From Bacillota bacterium (GTDB lineage: Bacteria; Bacillota; Sulfobacillia; JAJYWN01), in contig JAJYWN010000060.1 in the NCBI GenBank assembly GCA_021791495.1, positions 62,001-126,000 on the forward strand: a stretch of 64,000 bases of DNA, given 5' to 3'. The notes beneath the pieces were generated by a model, which was not told the origin of the DNA, searched no databases, and saw nothing but the letters and a program-made list of their open reading frames with translations. This document shows positions 8,773 through 18,166 of the stretch, piece by piece. How positions within the stretch are numbered: position 1 is the first letter of the stretch; the number at the start of each line of letters is the position of its first letter. The translations under genes and the position numbers were made by a program.

Positions 8773-8930
8773 ACCTTTAGCCCTGAAACTTTGTACTCCT
8801 TCAGCACAAACTCGCAGCTGACAGCATGCCTGAAGGACACCTGTCCGCGCTTTCGCTTTTCACCTGCTTTCGTCCGCCGCAGAGATGCGGGGGTTTTTGC
8901 CTACTGGGACTGGTGCCTCGGGACTATACA

Positions 8931-9213
8931 ACTGGAAACTGTCCAGATTTTGGACACAAAGGTCTGCAATTGTCACGGAGGGAGCAGACCCCAGTCACCG
9001 GCGGTCACGCGCGGGACATCTCGGCTCCGGAAGACAGGCCAGTTTACGGAACTGCAGCTTTGAGTTAACCATAAACACCGAACCGACCTCGACTGGGGCC
9101 ATGGGCGGAACGGGAAACTTCCCTCTCGTGAGTGAACAACCGTCGTCCAGAGACCAATGACTCCTCTCTGACATTTGCAGACCGCTGTGACTGAATTCTG
9201 GACAGTTTCCAGT
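8931..9213. mobile_element. 283-bp MITE-like element
   Basis: The first 45 bases (8931-8975) match the reverse complement of the last 45 (9169-9213) at 38 positions, starting with a perfect 17-bp block ACTGGAAACTGTCCAGA and including GGTCTGCAA in the same register. The interior has no credible reading frame. Long imperfect ends and a coding-free interior are what a miniature inverted-repeat transposable element looks like. The outermost base and any target duplication are uncertain. Confidence 0.6.
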
Positions 9214-9617
9214 CGGTTCTCCGATCACAAACAGGTCAGAGGTCGGCAGTAGCCAGGCCAGATCCGCTCCACCCCCCTCCCCCCGCCCCCTCGCATTTCA
9301 CCCCCGACCTCCGTTCCGCGTTCTCCAATAGACAACCATGGCGCCAGCGGCGCTACGGAGGATGAAAATGGGTGCGAGGCACCCGGCATCGGGACCGGTC
9401 TGTGTCCCGGCAATAACGAGAGCGTCGGCAAGAGGCAGACCGGGCGAATCCGAAAGGGGATCTAGAGGCAGCATCTCGCAGAGAATCCACTGCGGCTGGC
9501 ACTCGGATCCACGTCCCGGAATCTGAGCGAAAGGTTTCAGGCCCTCGGCGGAGAATACGTATCTCTAGAGCTTCCTTCTGCAGCCCCCTCCCCAACAGGC
9601 CCCAAGAAGGTGGCAAC

Positions 9618-10748
9618 ATGGCACAATTAGGTAACGCGGAATCCCTCAAACCCGGCATCCCGCACTGGCGGTTCCACATCGGCCGCCTGGCCAACCACTT
9701 CCACATGGTCAACAACCTAGCCGAATGGCACTTCGCCTGCCGCCGCTCCTACAACACGCAGTGGATCGCCGAGACCGGCGAACTGACGCCGGCCGAGCGG
9801 GACGCGCTGGCCATGTTCAAGGACTTGGCGCTGCGCTACCCTTACGGTGACCGGTGGCTGGGCCGGCCGTTCATCACTATCGACGACCCGGAGGAGGCTT
9901 GGCGGGAAGCTGGCCGGGTCCTTGGGGCTACCGACGGAACTATCACCATTGCCGACCTTTCGGGCGGGGTCGCCGACGCGCCTCCCGACGAGGCCGCCGA
10001 CCGGAAGGTTGGTCCTTCTGGTCCTTCAGCCTTGGCGTCAGGTGATGCGGACCTGGCCTCTCTGCTGGCTACCTTAGGCACCTTTGAACCCCGCTTTGAC
10101 CGGCTCTGGGCCGTTGACGAACCACGCCTCCGCCGGTTGGCGTTGCACCTTGAAGATGCCGTCGCCACTCCGCGCGTTGCGGCGGCAGTGGTTGTCCTTG
10201 AGCGATTTCTCGGCACCTCCTTCCCCCATCCCCTCACCATCCACCTCCTTCTCAGCCGCGGCGTCCGCTTTACCGCCGGGGGCGCCAACGAAGGACCGGG
10301 GCACATTACCCTGGAGGCCTTGGAAACGGAGGACCTGGACATGGCGGTGGAGACGTTCCTCCATGAAGCGAGCCACCTCATGGAGGAACCTCTTTTCGGC
10401 CCCCTGTTTCAGCAACTCAGCGACCACCATGAACTGACGCGTATCCGCAGTCGTGATGGGTGGGACGCCCATCATCTCCTGAGAGAGAGCATCACCGGTG
10501 CTCTCGCCCCTAACGGATGCCTCAGCCGGATTCTGGGCCGCCCCGTCGCCGACCACGCCGCCGTGGCCCCCCGGCTGCGGATGCGGGGCGATGCCCGCGG
10601 GGCGGACCTGTGGACGCTGACCGGCCTCGTGCTCCCTTTGGTGGAGGAGTACGTCAGGGATGGCCGTGCCGTGGACGCCGACCTTCTCGATGAAGCGTAT
10701 TCCCTGTTCCGGACATCGTTTCAAGAATTCGCTTCTCTCACCCGCTAG
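9618..10748 (+). CDS. Putative zinc metallopeptidase with HExxH motif
   Basis: I do not recognise the family. The 376-residue protein contains a textbook HExxH at H249-E250-A-S-H253 (TFLHEASHLMEE), preceded by a hydrophobic stretch. E290 in LLRESITGAL, 37 residues later, is a possible third zinc ligand in the manner of gluzincins. There is no signal peptide or membrane segment, so it is probably cytoplasmic. Residues 110-150 are Ala/Pro/Gly-rich and look like a linker between an N-terminal domain rich in His and aromatic residues and the peptidase-like domain. The start ATG 9618 follows AAGGTGG. It stands alone behind a repeat-rich non-coding region. Peptidase activity is inferred from the motif only. 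Confidence 0.6.
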   Translation: MAQLGNAESLKPGIPHWRFHIGRLANHFHMVNNLAEWHFACRRSYNTQWIAETGELTPAERDALAMFKDLALRYPYGDRWLGRPFITIDDPEEAWREAGRVLGATDGTITIADLSGGVADAPPDEAADRKVGPSGPSALASGDADLASLLATLGTFEPRFDRLWAVDEPRLRRLALHLEDAVATPRVAAAVVVLERFLGTSFPHPLTIHLLLSRGVRFTAGGANEGPGHITLEALETEDLDMAVETFLHEASHLMEEPLFGPLFQQLSDHHELTRIRSRDGWDAHHLLRESITGALAPNGCLSRILGRPVADHAAVAPRLRMRGDARGADLWTLTGLVLPLVEEYVRDGRAVDADLLDEAYSLFRTSFQEFASLTR

Positions 10749-10827
10749 TCGGTTGGGGCAGGCAGTGGCTCCCCAATGCGGTGGGCTTGGGGCCGCATTC
10801 TCGCCCATGGAAATGAGGTGCTAAGCA

Positions 10828-11121
10828 TTGGTAGATGAACGCCAGCGAGAGGGTGAACGTTCTATGGCTCTGGCACTTGAAAGGCTTTACTCCGATCTGA
10901 TGAACTGGCCAAGGCCGCACGAGATAAGAAGGGATGACAAACGGTGTGTACCCGTTCCTGAAGTGAATCCGGAAGGGCCTAGCCTGGATGATCTATTTGC
11001 CTGGGGCGATGCCGTGGCCAGGCTCGGGCAGATCACGCCAGAACGTTCCAAGGAGCTGCTGGCTCTGGCCCGCATGTACGTCAAAGATCGTTCCCTGGGT
11101 CTTCGCCAAGGGCCGCGGTGA
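10828..11121 (+). CDS. Small hypothetical protein, 97 residues
   Basis: I do not recognise this protein. It would be a soluble, mostly helical protein (RSKELLALARMYVKDR near the C-terminus) with no cysteine cluster or signal peptide. The start TTG 10828 has GAGGTG 8 bases upstream, which is the main support for it being a real gene. It lies 79 bp after the putative metallopeptidase gene on the same strand and could be co-transcribed. Codon choice is less GC-biased than in neighbouring genes. Confidence 0.45.
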   Translation: MVDERQREGERSMALALERLYSDLMNWPRPHEIRRDDKRCVPVPEVNPEGPSLDDLFAWGDAVARLGQITPERSKELLALARMYVKDRSLGLRQGPR

Positions 11122-11232
11122 CCGCCGCGGCCAGTCTTGCGCCTCGTCACGGGCTACATATGATGGAAATGCCAGGGACTTGCTGAAGGTAATTGGTGCT
11201 TCAGCGGCATACTGGTACTGCAGGTTCGGCAA

Positions 11233-11964
11233 TCACAACCGGCCAGCGAGACTCGTCCTCGGAAGAGGCAGGAATAGTTGGCTGAAGGCGTCGCTATAGG
11301 CGATACAAGCCAGGTGTGGTTGGAACCTGCTTTGTTTTGCCTCAACCGTACTCCCCTTCGATTGACTGCGGCGATATCGATCTCGCTCAAAGGTGGTCAG
11401 GGGGCTGGTCAGAAGTCTCTCGACAATCTCCGTGCATGCCCCCCTTGTGTACTGATTGCTGCGACTGATGGCTCCAGCCAACGCGTCGCAAGCCTGAATC
11501 TCTTTGCGTTCAACCGACTTGACCCATTCAATGTGGAGCGTCTGCAGTCGAGCCCTGTCTTGGATGATTGTCCTGTGATCTAGCCGCCGCTTCTGGTCGT
11601 CTCTTTCGTCAAGAAGAACAACATCATCCGTTCTTACCCCGGCCATCAGCAGAAGATCAGCTATCGCGTAAGGATACTCTTTGGGGTCATAACCTTTCTT
11701 TAGAACAGCCCACGCCTTCACACCAGCACCTTCAAGCTGGTCAAGAACGAACGCCCTCTGTTCTTCGGGGGCTTCGAGGTCATGGTACTCGTGCGGTACT
11801 TGCGCCTTTCGATGCTTTCCCTTGCGTCCCGGGCCAAAGAAAGCACGCCTCCATCGGTTGATGGCCAAGGCTAGATCCCTTGTTGACCTAGCCGTTATCA
11901 GCACGAACACCCAGTCGCCGCCCCTACCGCTTTCGTCTCCAGAGAAGATAGAGCCCAGAACCAA
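11233..11964 (-). CDS. DUF3800-family protein
   Basis: The 243-residue protein starts with the DUF3800 signature, an acidic strand followed by GDESG and a hydrophobic WVFVLITAR strand. It ends the core with the characteristic IQACDALAGAISR helix, where an Asp completes an RNase-H-like acidic site. Members are often found near mobile or defence genes; the function is not established. The start is TTG 11962-11964, 3 bases behind AAGGAGGA; the longer open frame upstream is not credible coding. GC is lower than in flanking genes, and a small perfect hairpin (11982-11999) lies just upstream. It is an isolated, probably transferred gene. Confidence 0.7.
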   Translation of the reverse strand: MVLGSIFSGDESGRGGDWVFVLITARSTRDLALAINRWRRAFFGPGRKGKHRKAQVPHEYHDLEAPEEQRAFVLDQLEGAGVKAWAVLKKGYDPKEYPYAIADLLLMAGVRTDDVVLLDERDDQKRRLDHRTIIQDRARLQTLHIEWVKSVERKEIQACDALAGAISRSNQYTRGACTEIVERLLTSPLTTFERDRYRRSQSKGSTVEAKQSRFQPHLACIAYSDAFSQLFLPLPRTSLAGRL

Positions 11965-12324
11965 TCGTCCTCCTTCCGCCACTCCACAGCTTTGTGGAGC
12001 TTTGGAGGCTCCTCTTCCATAACCTTCAACTCCCAGAAGATCAGGGTGTTCTGAAGGGCAACGCGATCTCCCGCGCCGCCCTGAGGATGTTGACGCCTCC
12101 CGTGGCACCGGAGTGAACTCTAGGTTGGGCAGCTTGCGGCCCGCCCGCCGGCGGCGCGAAGGCCACCACGCGCGGCAGGTTTTCCGGATCCGGCGAACTG
12201 ACCAGCTTGGACCCTAGTTCCCGCTGGAGGATTACATACCGAAGTCATTGAAGTGATGCCTCATCACCGGTTCTTCAGAGAGGGGTCTGGCATGAGTGCC
12301 TTCCGCGAGGACAGGAGCCCACTC
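11965..12324. other. Intergenic region with a decayed minus-strand reading frame
   Basis: The region separates the divergent DUF3800 and lipoprotein genes. On the minus strand an open frame from about 12238 down to the TGA at 12041-12043 has amino-acid composition like a real protein tail (residues GGVNILRAAREI near its end) but has no start codon with a ribosome site and is closed upstream by a stop. It may be the 3' remnant of a lost gene; a faint resemblance to a TnpB tail is not enough to name it. Confidence 0.3.
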
Positions 12325-14070
12325 ATGAAGTGGATTTCTGCCGTTCCCGCCGCTGTTCTGCTCGTTCTGGTCTCGGTTGGCTGCAACAACGTGAAGAATG
12401 CAAACTCCGACAGGCCCTTGCCCCCGCTCGAGACTGCCAAGCCTGAGGTCGCCGCCCTCCCGGCAAAGCCTCTCTGGCCTGAACCAGGGCTGCGCCTTCT
12501 GGACGGCAAGCAGGACTGGAGCCCAAGCTATACCTATGAGACCTTCGAAATCGACGGCAAGCAATCCCAGGCGATAGCCACCCCGGAAGGTTACTACTTC
12601 GTGCGGCAAGAGGAACAGGCCGTCTACTTGGTTGGCAGCCGAAGCGAACGGGGGGGCTTTGAACGCGCCGACTCACCCCGCCTGCTCTATCGCCTGCCTT
12701 TGGAACCGGGCGACCAGTGGCAATATGTTCCTGACGGGACGACATACGTGGTAAAGGGAGTGGAACAGGTCAAGACGCCCGCCGGCCAGCAGCTGGCGGC
12801 GCGAATCGAGGTAACGGCAAAGGATCAGGACAGACCCCTCAGCCAATGGTGGGTCCCCGGCTATGGGTTAGTCCAGTTTGAGCGGTCGAAGGCCCCCCTC
12901 TGGACCGCCGCCAAGGAGGTCAGGGAGAAACCCAAGCCGGCCCCTGGCGTCGGCCATCCTACACCGAGCATCACCGCCCTTCTTGAGGATAATGGCCGGC
13001 AATGGTTCGTAACTGATGTGTCAAACGGGCGGGAGCTTTTCCGGATCGACGACGGGTATTGGCGAAGCTGGTATCGCTGGCAGCCGGTCGGGCAGTTTGA
13101 CCTGCTGACCCACACGCACTTCCCAGGCTCCTGGGGAGTCTACGGGTACTCCGCCCTCAGGTTCAACACCCAGAAGGACGAATTCGAACGTGTCGGTTTC
13201 GTCGACGCCAAGGGAAACGAGGTCAGTACAGCCGGAACCGGCCGTTGGGCCACCGAAGGTCTCTTCGAACTGAAGGACTTCCTACACTACCCCGCCCGCC
13301 TCTACGTTTTCCGGTGGGACGGGACGGCGATGCGCTCCGATCCGAAGGCCGAGAAGTTGGAGTGGGCTGCTTCCCCCGCCGACCTTGTCCGCCGTCTCTT
13401 CAACCCGCCGCCGCTTGGGAAGGAGGACTACGCCGCCGCGTTCCTTGGCCCTGAGGAGGGCAGGAAGTTCTTCGACCTCCTGCCCGGCGAAGTCCGAGCG
13501 GGCGCAGGGTACTACGCTCAGCCCGACCCGGCTTCCTCAGGCGCGTTCCGGATCTTGAGAGGCTTTCGCGAGACCGACCCGCTCATGGCAACAGTCAAGG
13601 TGACCGAACAAGGGGGCCGTTTCTACATAGCTTCATATGAATGGTTTGGTCCGGAGGGATTGATCACCGGTCCCCTCGGCGAGGCCGATAAGGAAATCCT
13701 AGGCGTACGCCTGGAGACCATGAAGCTACCCGACGTGGAGGCGGTCCTGGGGAAGCCGGTCGAGGCGATCCAGAAGGCGGGGACGTCTGCGTACACACGG
13801 GTCTACCGGGGCGGAACCGTGACGGTGGATTATGTTGGCGACGGTTGGAACACCGTCTGGGCCATCACGGTCACGGGGAGCGGGAAGACTCCCCGTGGCG
13901 TGTCCATCGGCGACACGCAGGCGACCGTGCTACAGCGGTACGGCACTCCCCACGTGCAGAGCGACCAGTTCCTGGAGTACTACGATGAAGGCAAGGCCGG
14001 GTACTACTATCTGCGCTTCAGGTTCACCGACGGTAAGGTCCAGGAAATCGAACTCCACAGATCCAAGTAG
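12325..14070 (+). CDS. Secreted lipoprotein of unknown function
   Basis: The 581-residue protein begins with a basic n-region, a hydrophobic core and a lipobox ending in SVGC, so it should be lipid-anchored outside the membrane. A long region of mixed beta character follows. The C-terminal 120 residues hold two similar modules (KLPDVEAVLGKPVEAI and SIGDTQATVLQRYGTP), each a short helix-turn of the kind seen in SmpA/DUF4309-like repeats followed by strands. The start ATG 12325 is 7 bases behind AGGAG; ATG 12292 is possible but would bury the signal peptide. It overlaps the 3' end of the convergent DUF1848 remnant. The function is unknown. Confidence 0.75.
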   Translation: MKWISAVPAAVLLVLVSVGCNNVKNANSDRPLPPLETAKPEVAALPAKPLWPEPGLRLLDGKQDWSPSYTYETFEIDGKQSQAIATPEGYYFVRQEEQAVYLVGSRSERGGFERADSPRLLYRLPLEPGDQWQYVPDGTTYVVKGVEQVKTPAGQQLAARIEVTAKDQDRPLSQWWVPGYGLVQFERSKAPLWTAAKEVREKPKPAPGVGHPTPSITALLEDNGRQWFVTDVSNGRELFRIDDGYWRSWYRWQPVGQFDLLTHTHFPGSWGVYGYSALRFNTQKDEFERVGFVDAKGNEVSTAGTGRWATEGLFELKDFLHYPARLYVFRWDGTAMRSDPKAEKLEWAASPADLVRRLFNPPPLGKEDYAAAFLGPEEGRKFFDLLPGEVRAGAGYYAQPDPASSGAFRILRGFRETDPLMATVKVTEQGGRFYIASYEWFGPEGLITGPLGEADKEILGVRLETMKLPDVEAVLGKPVEAIQKAGTSAYTRVYRGGTVTVDYVGDGWNTVWAITVTGSGKTPRGVSIGDTQATVLQRYGTPHVQSDQFLEYYDEGKAGYYYLRFRFTDGKVQEIELHRSK

Positions 14071-14794
14071 GCAGAGGGACCTCCCCCACCAGACATGGGC
14101 TGTCCAGCCGGTGGCGGCTGAGGTTGGCCTTGATCATCGCCGGGCTGAAGCTGGCGTAGCAGTAGACGCACCCGTGAGAGCAGGTGTTGTAGGCGCCGAT
14201 GTCGACCGAGGCGGTGCAGAGGCACTCGGGGCGCTGGTTGGGGTCCTTGCGGCCGGCAAGCCCCGCTCCTCCCCGAAGCCTCCGAATCAGCTCCGCATCG
14301 ATGCAGGCCCCCGCCGGAATCCCGTACGACGCAAGGTTGATCGGTTCTCCACAACTGACCACCGGCACGCCCAACTCCCGCCCCAAGGCGGCGATCTGCC
14401 GGCACAACTCGCCAACCTCGTCATGCCGCTCCCGCCCCTGCTCGGCGGCACTGTAGAACCGTCGGCCCGTCGACTCCTCGACCTTGGCGAGGCGCCTCTG
14501 CACCTTCGGGTAGAAGTCCATGAAACTGATGGTCAGGCGGCCCGTGTAGCCGCGCAGCGCCTCGCCGACGGCGCCCAGCCTATCCAGGTGCCAGGCCGGC
14601 GGGGTGTCCGAACTCAAGACGATGGGATCGTACCGCCACAGCGCCCGCTCCTTGCCAAGACGGCCGCTGAGTTCCTGGAAGGTGGCGATCCGTTCAGCGA
14701 CCGAGGGCAGCTGGGGTTCGAGGTCCTTGTCGTAGGCGTTCAAGGTGTACTGAAAGTAGTACCGAAAACCCCTGGGGCCGGCCGACCGCGCTCC
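14024..14794 (-). pseudogene. DUF1848 radical-SAM-like gene, 5'-truncated
   Basis: The frame encodes the C-terminal two thirds of a DUF1848 protein, including the cysteine signature CLCTASVDIGAYNT followed by CSHGCVYCYA. Homology begins at about RYYFQYTLNAYDKDLEP, but in this family some 70-80 residues precede that point (the conserved ISASRRTDIP start). Here a TAG at 14795-14797 closes the frame before they can occur. The C-terminus also diverges after DSPCLVGE and runs into the convergent lipoprotein gene. I read this as a remnant truncated at the 5' end and probably at the 3' end. A start at TTG or ATG inside the remnant would not restore the missing part. Confidence 0.7.
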
Positions 14795-14868
14795 CTATTT
14801 TCAGTCATTCTGATGGTCATGCACAATTCCTTCTCCTCCCACTCCAGAGACTACGCGCCTCAAGACGA

Positions 14869-14895
14869 AGAAGCCGGGGGCTCACCCCGGCTTCT
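14869..14895 (-). terminator. Hairpin downstream of the family-5 binding protein gene
   Basis: The 11-bp perfect stem AGAAGCCGGGG / CCCCGGCTTCT has a 5-base loop. It lies 53 bases after the stop of the minus-strand gene ending at 14949. The following minus-strand sequence (TCGTCTT) is moderately T-rich. A likely intrinsic terminator. Confidence 0.65.
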
Positions 14896-14948
14896 CGGTC
14901 TGGCTTCCTCATTCCCCGATTGCTCGTAAGGTCGGTGAATCTGTAGCC

Positions 14949-16508
14949 TTACTTCGTCTTATCCAAGTTCTCGAACCGGTACACGCCCAGCGGGTTCTGG
15001 ACGAAACCAGTGATCTTCTTGCTGGTGGCGAAAGTGTAAGGCGCATAGTAGATCGGGATCCGTGGCGCGTCCTGGTCGTATAGCTCCTGCATCTGATAGT
15101 AGATGGCTTTCGCCTTGGCGGGGTCCATTTCGGCCTCAGCCTGTGCGGTCAGTTGTTCGACCTGAGCCGCGATTTTCGACCCGCTATCGCCCCAACCGGT
15201 CCACAGGTTCTTGGAAATGCCGCTTACACATGTACGCTCGGCGATCTCGGAAGAGTCGATCATGTCATAGGTCCAGCCGCCGACGTTCACCTGGTACTGG
15301 AAACCGCGAACATAGGGCGTCAGGGAGGCGCCGTCCATCTGTTTGATAGTCACGTCCACGCCCGCTCTCTTCCACTGATCTTTGAGGATGGTGGCGATCT
15401 GCGACGTGACGACGCTGCCAGGGTTGATGACGATTTCGAGCTTCAGTCCGCCGGCGAAGCCGGCGTCTTTCAGGAGCTGCTTGGCCTTGTCCAGGTCATA
15501 GGGGTGCCCTTTGACGTTGGGATTCCAGTTCGGGTCGGCTTTGGCCATGAAGGATGTCGCCACTTCGCCTTGCCCGAACAGGACCATCTTCACGATGGCA
15601 GTCTTGTCCGTGGCGTACGCCAGAGCGTTGCGCACCCTGGGGTCGTTGAAGGGAGGTTTGGTATTGTTGAAGCCAATGTACCCGATGGCCAGGGCCGGCG
15701 GCAACAGCATGTTGACATTGGGGTCTTTCTGCAACTCCGCAACGTTGCTAAACGGGATACTCTCGACCATATCCACCTGGCCGCCCTTTAGCTGCATGAT
15801 GCGGGTGTTATCATCGGGTACGACATTAATCCTAATCTCATCGACCAGGGGCTTCCCCTTTTGCCAGTAGTAGGGGTTTCTAGTCAAGGTGATATGATCG
15901 CCCTTCACCCATTCGGCGATCTGGAATGGGCCGGTGCCCAGCGGCTTCTCCGAGAAAGCCTTCGCCCCCACCTTCTCAAAATAGGCTTTCGACGTGACCA
16001 CGGCGTTGAACATGGCCAGGTCGGCGAAGATGGGACCCCACGGCTGCTTCAGGCTGATCTTGACGTGGGTCTTATCGACAACTTCGGTCTTGGTTATGGC
16101 CACCAGAGCGAAGGCCCACGGGGACTCCTTGGTGGTCCTGGCGCGTTCCAGCGACCAGACGACGTCGTCGGCCGTCATGGTCGTTCCATCCGAGAACTTG
16201 ACGCCGGGCCGCAAGGTGAAAGTGATCGACTTCTTGTCGTCGGCCATCTTCCACTCGGTGGCCAGGGAGGGAACGTCGTTCCTGGTCCCCTTCTCATCCG
16301 AGGATACCAAACCCTCCATCACCAGGTTCAGCACCCAGATATTCGGGTTGCTGGCTTGGATGATCGGGTCGAGGTTGTTCGAGTCGACCGGTCGCGCCAT
16401 GACAATCTTCTTGCCGGTGTTCTTAGCCTTGCCGCCAGAGCACCCCGAAAGGGTGACGGCGAAGATCAGAACCAAAGCAAGCCCCACCAAAATCCTAGAT
16501 CTACGCAC
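14949..16508 (-). CDS. ABC transporter substrate-binding lipoprotein, family 5 (peptide type)
   Basis: The 519-residue extracytoplasmic lipoprotein has a lipobox ending LSGC and the full SBP_bac_5 fold of Dpp/Opp binding proteins: PSLATEWKMADD, then FTLRPGVKFSDGTTMTADDVVWSLERA, KPLGTGPF and FNNTKPPFNDPRVRNALAYA. Such proteins bind di- or oligopeptides, nickel chelates or small organic ligands and deliver them to a DppBCDF-type importer. No permease or ATPase genes of that type are in the window, so the importer must lie elsewhere. The start GTG 16506-16508 is 7 bases behind AGGAGGG. The gene sits downstream of, and co-directional with, the mlrC-like gene, suggesting linked use of a peptide-like substrate (inference). 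Confidence 0.9.
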   Translation of the reverse strand: MRRSRILVGLALVLIFAVTLSGCSGGKAKNTGKKIVMARPVDSNNLDPIIQASNPNIWVLNLVMEGLVSSDEKGTRNDVPSLATEWKMADDKKSITFTLRPGVKFSDGTTMTADDVVWSLERARTTKESPWAFALVAITKTEVVDKTHVKISLKQPWGPIFADLAMFNAVVTSKAYFEKVGAKAFSEKPLGTGPFQIAEWVKGDHITLTRNPYYWQKGKPLVDEIRINVVPDDNTRIMQLKGGQVDMVESIPFSNVAELQKDPNVNMLLPPALAIGYIGFNNTKPPFNDPRVRNALAYATDKTAIVKMVLFGQGEVATSFMAKADPNWNPNVKGHPYDLDKAKQLLKDAGFAGGLKLEIVINPGSVVTSQIATILKDQWKRAGVDVTIKQMDGASLTPYVRGFQYQVNVGGWTYDMIDSSEIAERTCVSGISKNLWTGWGDSGSKIAAQVEQLTAQAEAEMDPAKAKAIYYQMQELYDQDAPRIPIYYAPYTFATSKKITGFVQNPLGVYRFENLDKTK

Positions 16509-16675
16509 GCTCTTACCCTCCTCTTCTACTTGCCTCACGTCGTTTTCCAGCACCTGAGTCCCCTATGCGAAACTTGGTTCGCCTGATGGGAATTGCGTAG
16601 CAGATTCTGGCATCACGCGCAAAATCCTTTCGGGGGTCGCATAAATATGCGCAGCTTTCGGGCGTCGCCAGAGGA

Positions 16676-18166
16676 TCAATTCCCGTATCTCGCCTGGGCA
16701 TCAAGGGGGTAGATCGGCCGCGGGATATGGCGGTAGTTGAAGGTGCCGAAGTTCAACGCCGCCAGACCGGGTAGGTCGACCTCGATGATCCTGGCCACGA
16801 TCGGTTCAAAGGCGGCGCGGAAGTGCCCTTTGACCTTCAGGGCGAGAATAGCCCTGTCTGTCGGCTCAATCCCGTGCCGGCGCAGGAGTTCAGGGTCGTT
16901 GGTCGAGGACGCCACTTCGCTGACCACGATTTCGAGTCCGTTGACCTCCAGGACGGCCACCCGCCCCACGCTCGCCCTGGTACCCGTGCTCATCGGCCCC
17001 TTGCGCGTGAAAACGCCGTCGCTGATGGTGCGGACCGTCGCCTCGACTTGCACAGGTGCGCCGTACTCAGGGCTGTCCTTGCCCCCGACGCAAAAGGTGG
17101 CGCTGTTGCCGACGCCGACTTCGATGGCCTTGGCGACCGTCTCTGGGTCCTTTATCAGCGCGACCACGGCATCCCTCACGCCTCTGCTAACCAGGGTCCG
17201 TAGCAGCCCGGTGGTGTCGCCGGTCCCACCACTCCCCGGGTTGTCCGCCGCGTCGACCAGGACCACCGGCCGCCTCGGCGCGGCGACGGCTTCGTCGATG
17301 GCCCGGTCGAGGGGCGTCCACTCCACCGTGAACTGGCGCCGCCGGTCCCAGCCGTAGGCCGCGACATCCTTGGCCACCTTCTCCGCCAGCTCCGGGTCCC
17401 CGTTCGTCGTGACCACGACCGAGAAGCCGACGCAGAAGACGTCTGACCAAGGGAAACCGCCGAAGACCGACACGTTCACGACGCCCGGGTGCCGCTCCCA
17501 CCCGCGAGCCCTGTCCTCGATCTCGGCCATGGGGCCGCCGGCCGTGCGCATATTCATGCTGTGGGGCATCCACGGCGGTTTCTCGATGTGCCTCGTCGGA
17601 CGCAGGTCGCCCCTCTTCATCTCCACGAACGCCCGGGCGCAGGCGACGGCCTGCTCGTATCCGTCGATGTGCGGGTAGGTCTTATACGCGAAGAGCAGGT
17701 CCAGGTCCCGGACCATGTCCGGGCTGATGTTGCCGTGCAGGTCAAAGGTCGATCCGACCACGGTGTCTGGACCGACCAGAGCCCGGACCGACGATATGAG
17801 ATCTCCTTCAGGGTCTTGGAGGCGCTCGGTCACCATCGCTCCGTGCAAGGACAGGAGGACGCCATCCAGGGGAAGGGCTTCCTGGATCCCCGTGAGCAGA
17901 CGCGATTTAATGGTTTCGTAAGCCTCGTCGGATACCGGGCCGGACGGTCCCGCGCTCGCCGACACCAATGGGATCAGTTCGATCCCCAGCTCTTCCGCGG
18001 CGTCGATGTACCCTCCCATTTCCGTGTTGGTCTTCCGGTAGCGTGAGATCATCTCCGCTCCGGCGCCGGCCCGGCGCATGAAATCCGCCAGATCCGTCTT
18101 CACCGGGCTGAACGAGTGGGTCTCATGAGAGAATCCACCGACCGCGACGCGCAGCTTCTGAGACAT
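16676..18166 (-). CDS. MlrC / M81-family metallopeptidase
   Basis: The 496-residue protein is a member of the MlrC family, named after the Sphingomonas enzyme that degrades linearised microcystin peptides; most members act on unknown substrates. The N-terminal motif GGFSHETHSFSP contains the family's metal-binding His/Glu, and GVLLSLHGAMV and STFDLHGNISPDM contribute further His/Asp residues. The C-terminal MlrC domain carries VDAADNPGSGGTGDTT. The start ATG 18164-18166 follows GGAGGCG. It precedes a peptide-type binding protein gene and is divergent from an ABC transporter operon with a 170-bp shared promoter region. Confidence 0.88.
   Translation of the reverse strand: MSQKLRVAVGGFSHETHSFSPVKTDLADFMRRAGAGAEMISRYRKTNTEMGGYIDAAEELGIELIPLVSASAGPSGPVSDEAYETIKSRLLTGIQEALPLDGVLLSLHGAMVTERLQDPEGDLISSVRALVGPDTVVGSTFDLHGNISPDMVRDLDLLFAYKTYPHIDGYEQAVACARAFVEMKRGDLRPTRHIEKPPWMPHSMNMRTAGGPMAEIEDRARGWERHPGVVNVSVFGGFPWSDVFCVGFSVVVTTNGDPELAEKVAKDVAAYGWDRRRQFTVEWTPLDRAIDEAVAAPRRPVVLVDAADNPGSGGTGDTTGLLRTLVSRGVRDAVVALIKDPETVAKAIEVGVGNSATFCVGGKDSPEYGAPVQVEATVRTISDGVFTRKGPMSTGTRASVGRVAVLEVNGLEIVVSEVASSTNDPELLRRHGIEPTDRAILALKVKGHFRAAFEPIVARIIEVDLPGLAALNFGTFNYRHIPRPIYPLDAQARYGN

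Larger units (their letters stand above)
8450..9617. other. Non-coding stretch, about 1.17 kb
   Basis: No gene is supported. The stretch contains a 44-bp near-palindrome (8729-8772) and a 283-bp element with long inverted ends (8931-9213), both listed separately. A C-rich run lies near 9267-9295. The remainder up to the Shine-Dalgarno site of the next gene shows nothing I recognise. Confidence 0.6.

Noticed and set aside
13832-14929. 365-codon plus-strand open frame
   Set aside because: Overlaps the lipoprotein gene out of frame and lies antisense to the DUF1848 remnant, whose cysteine signature is clear.
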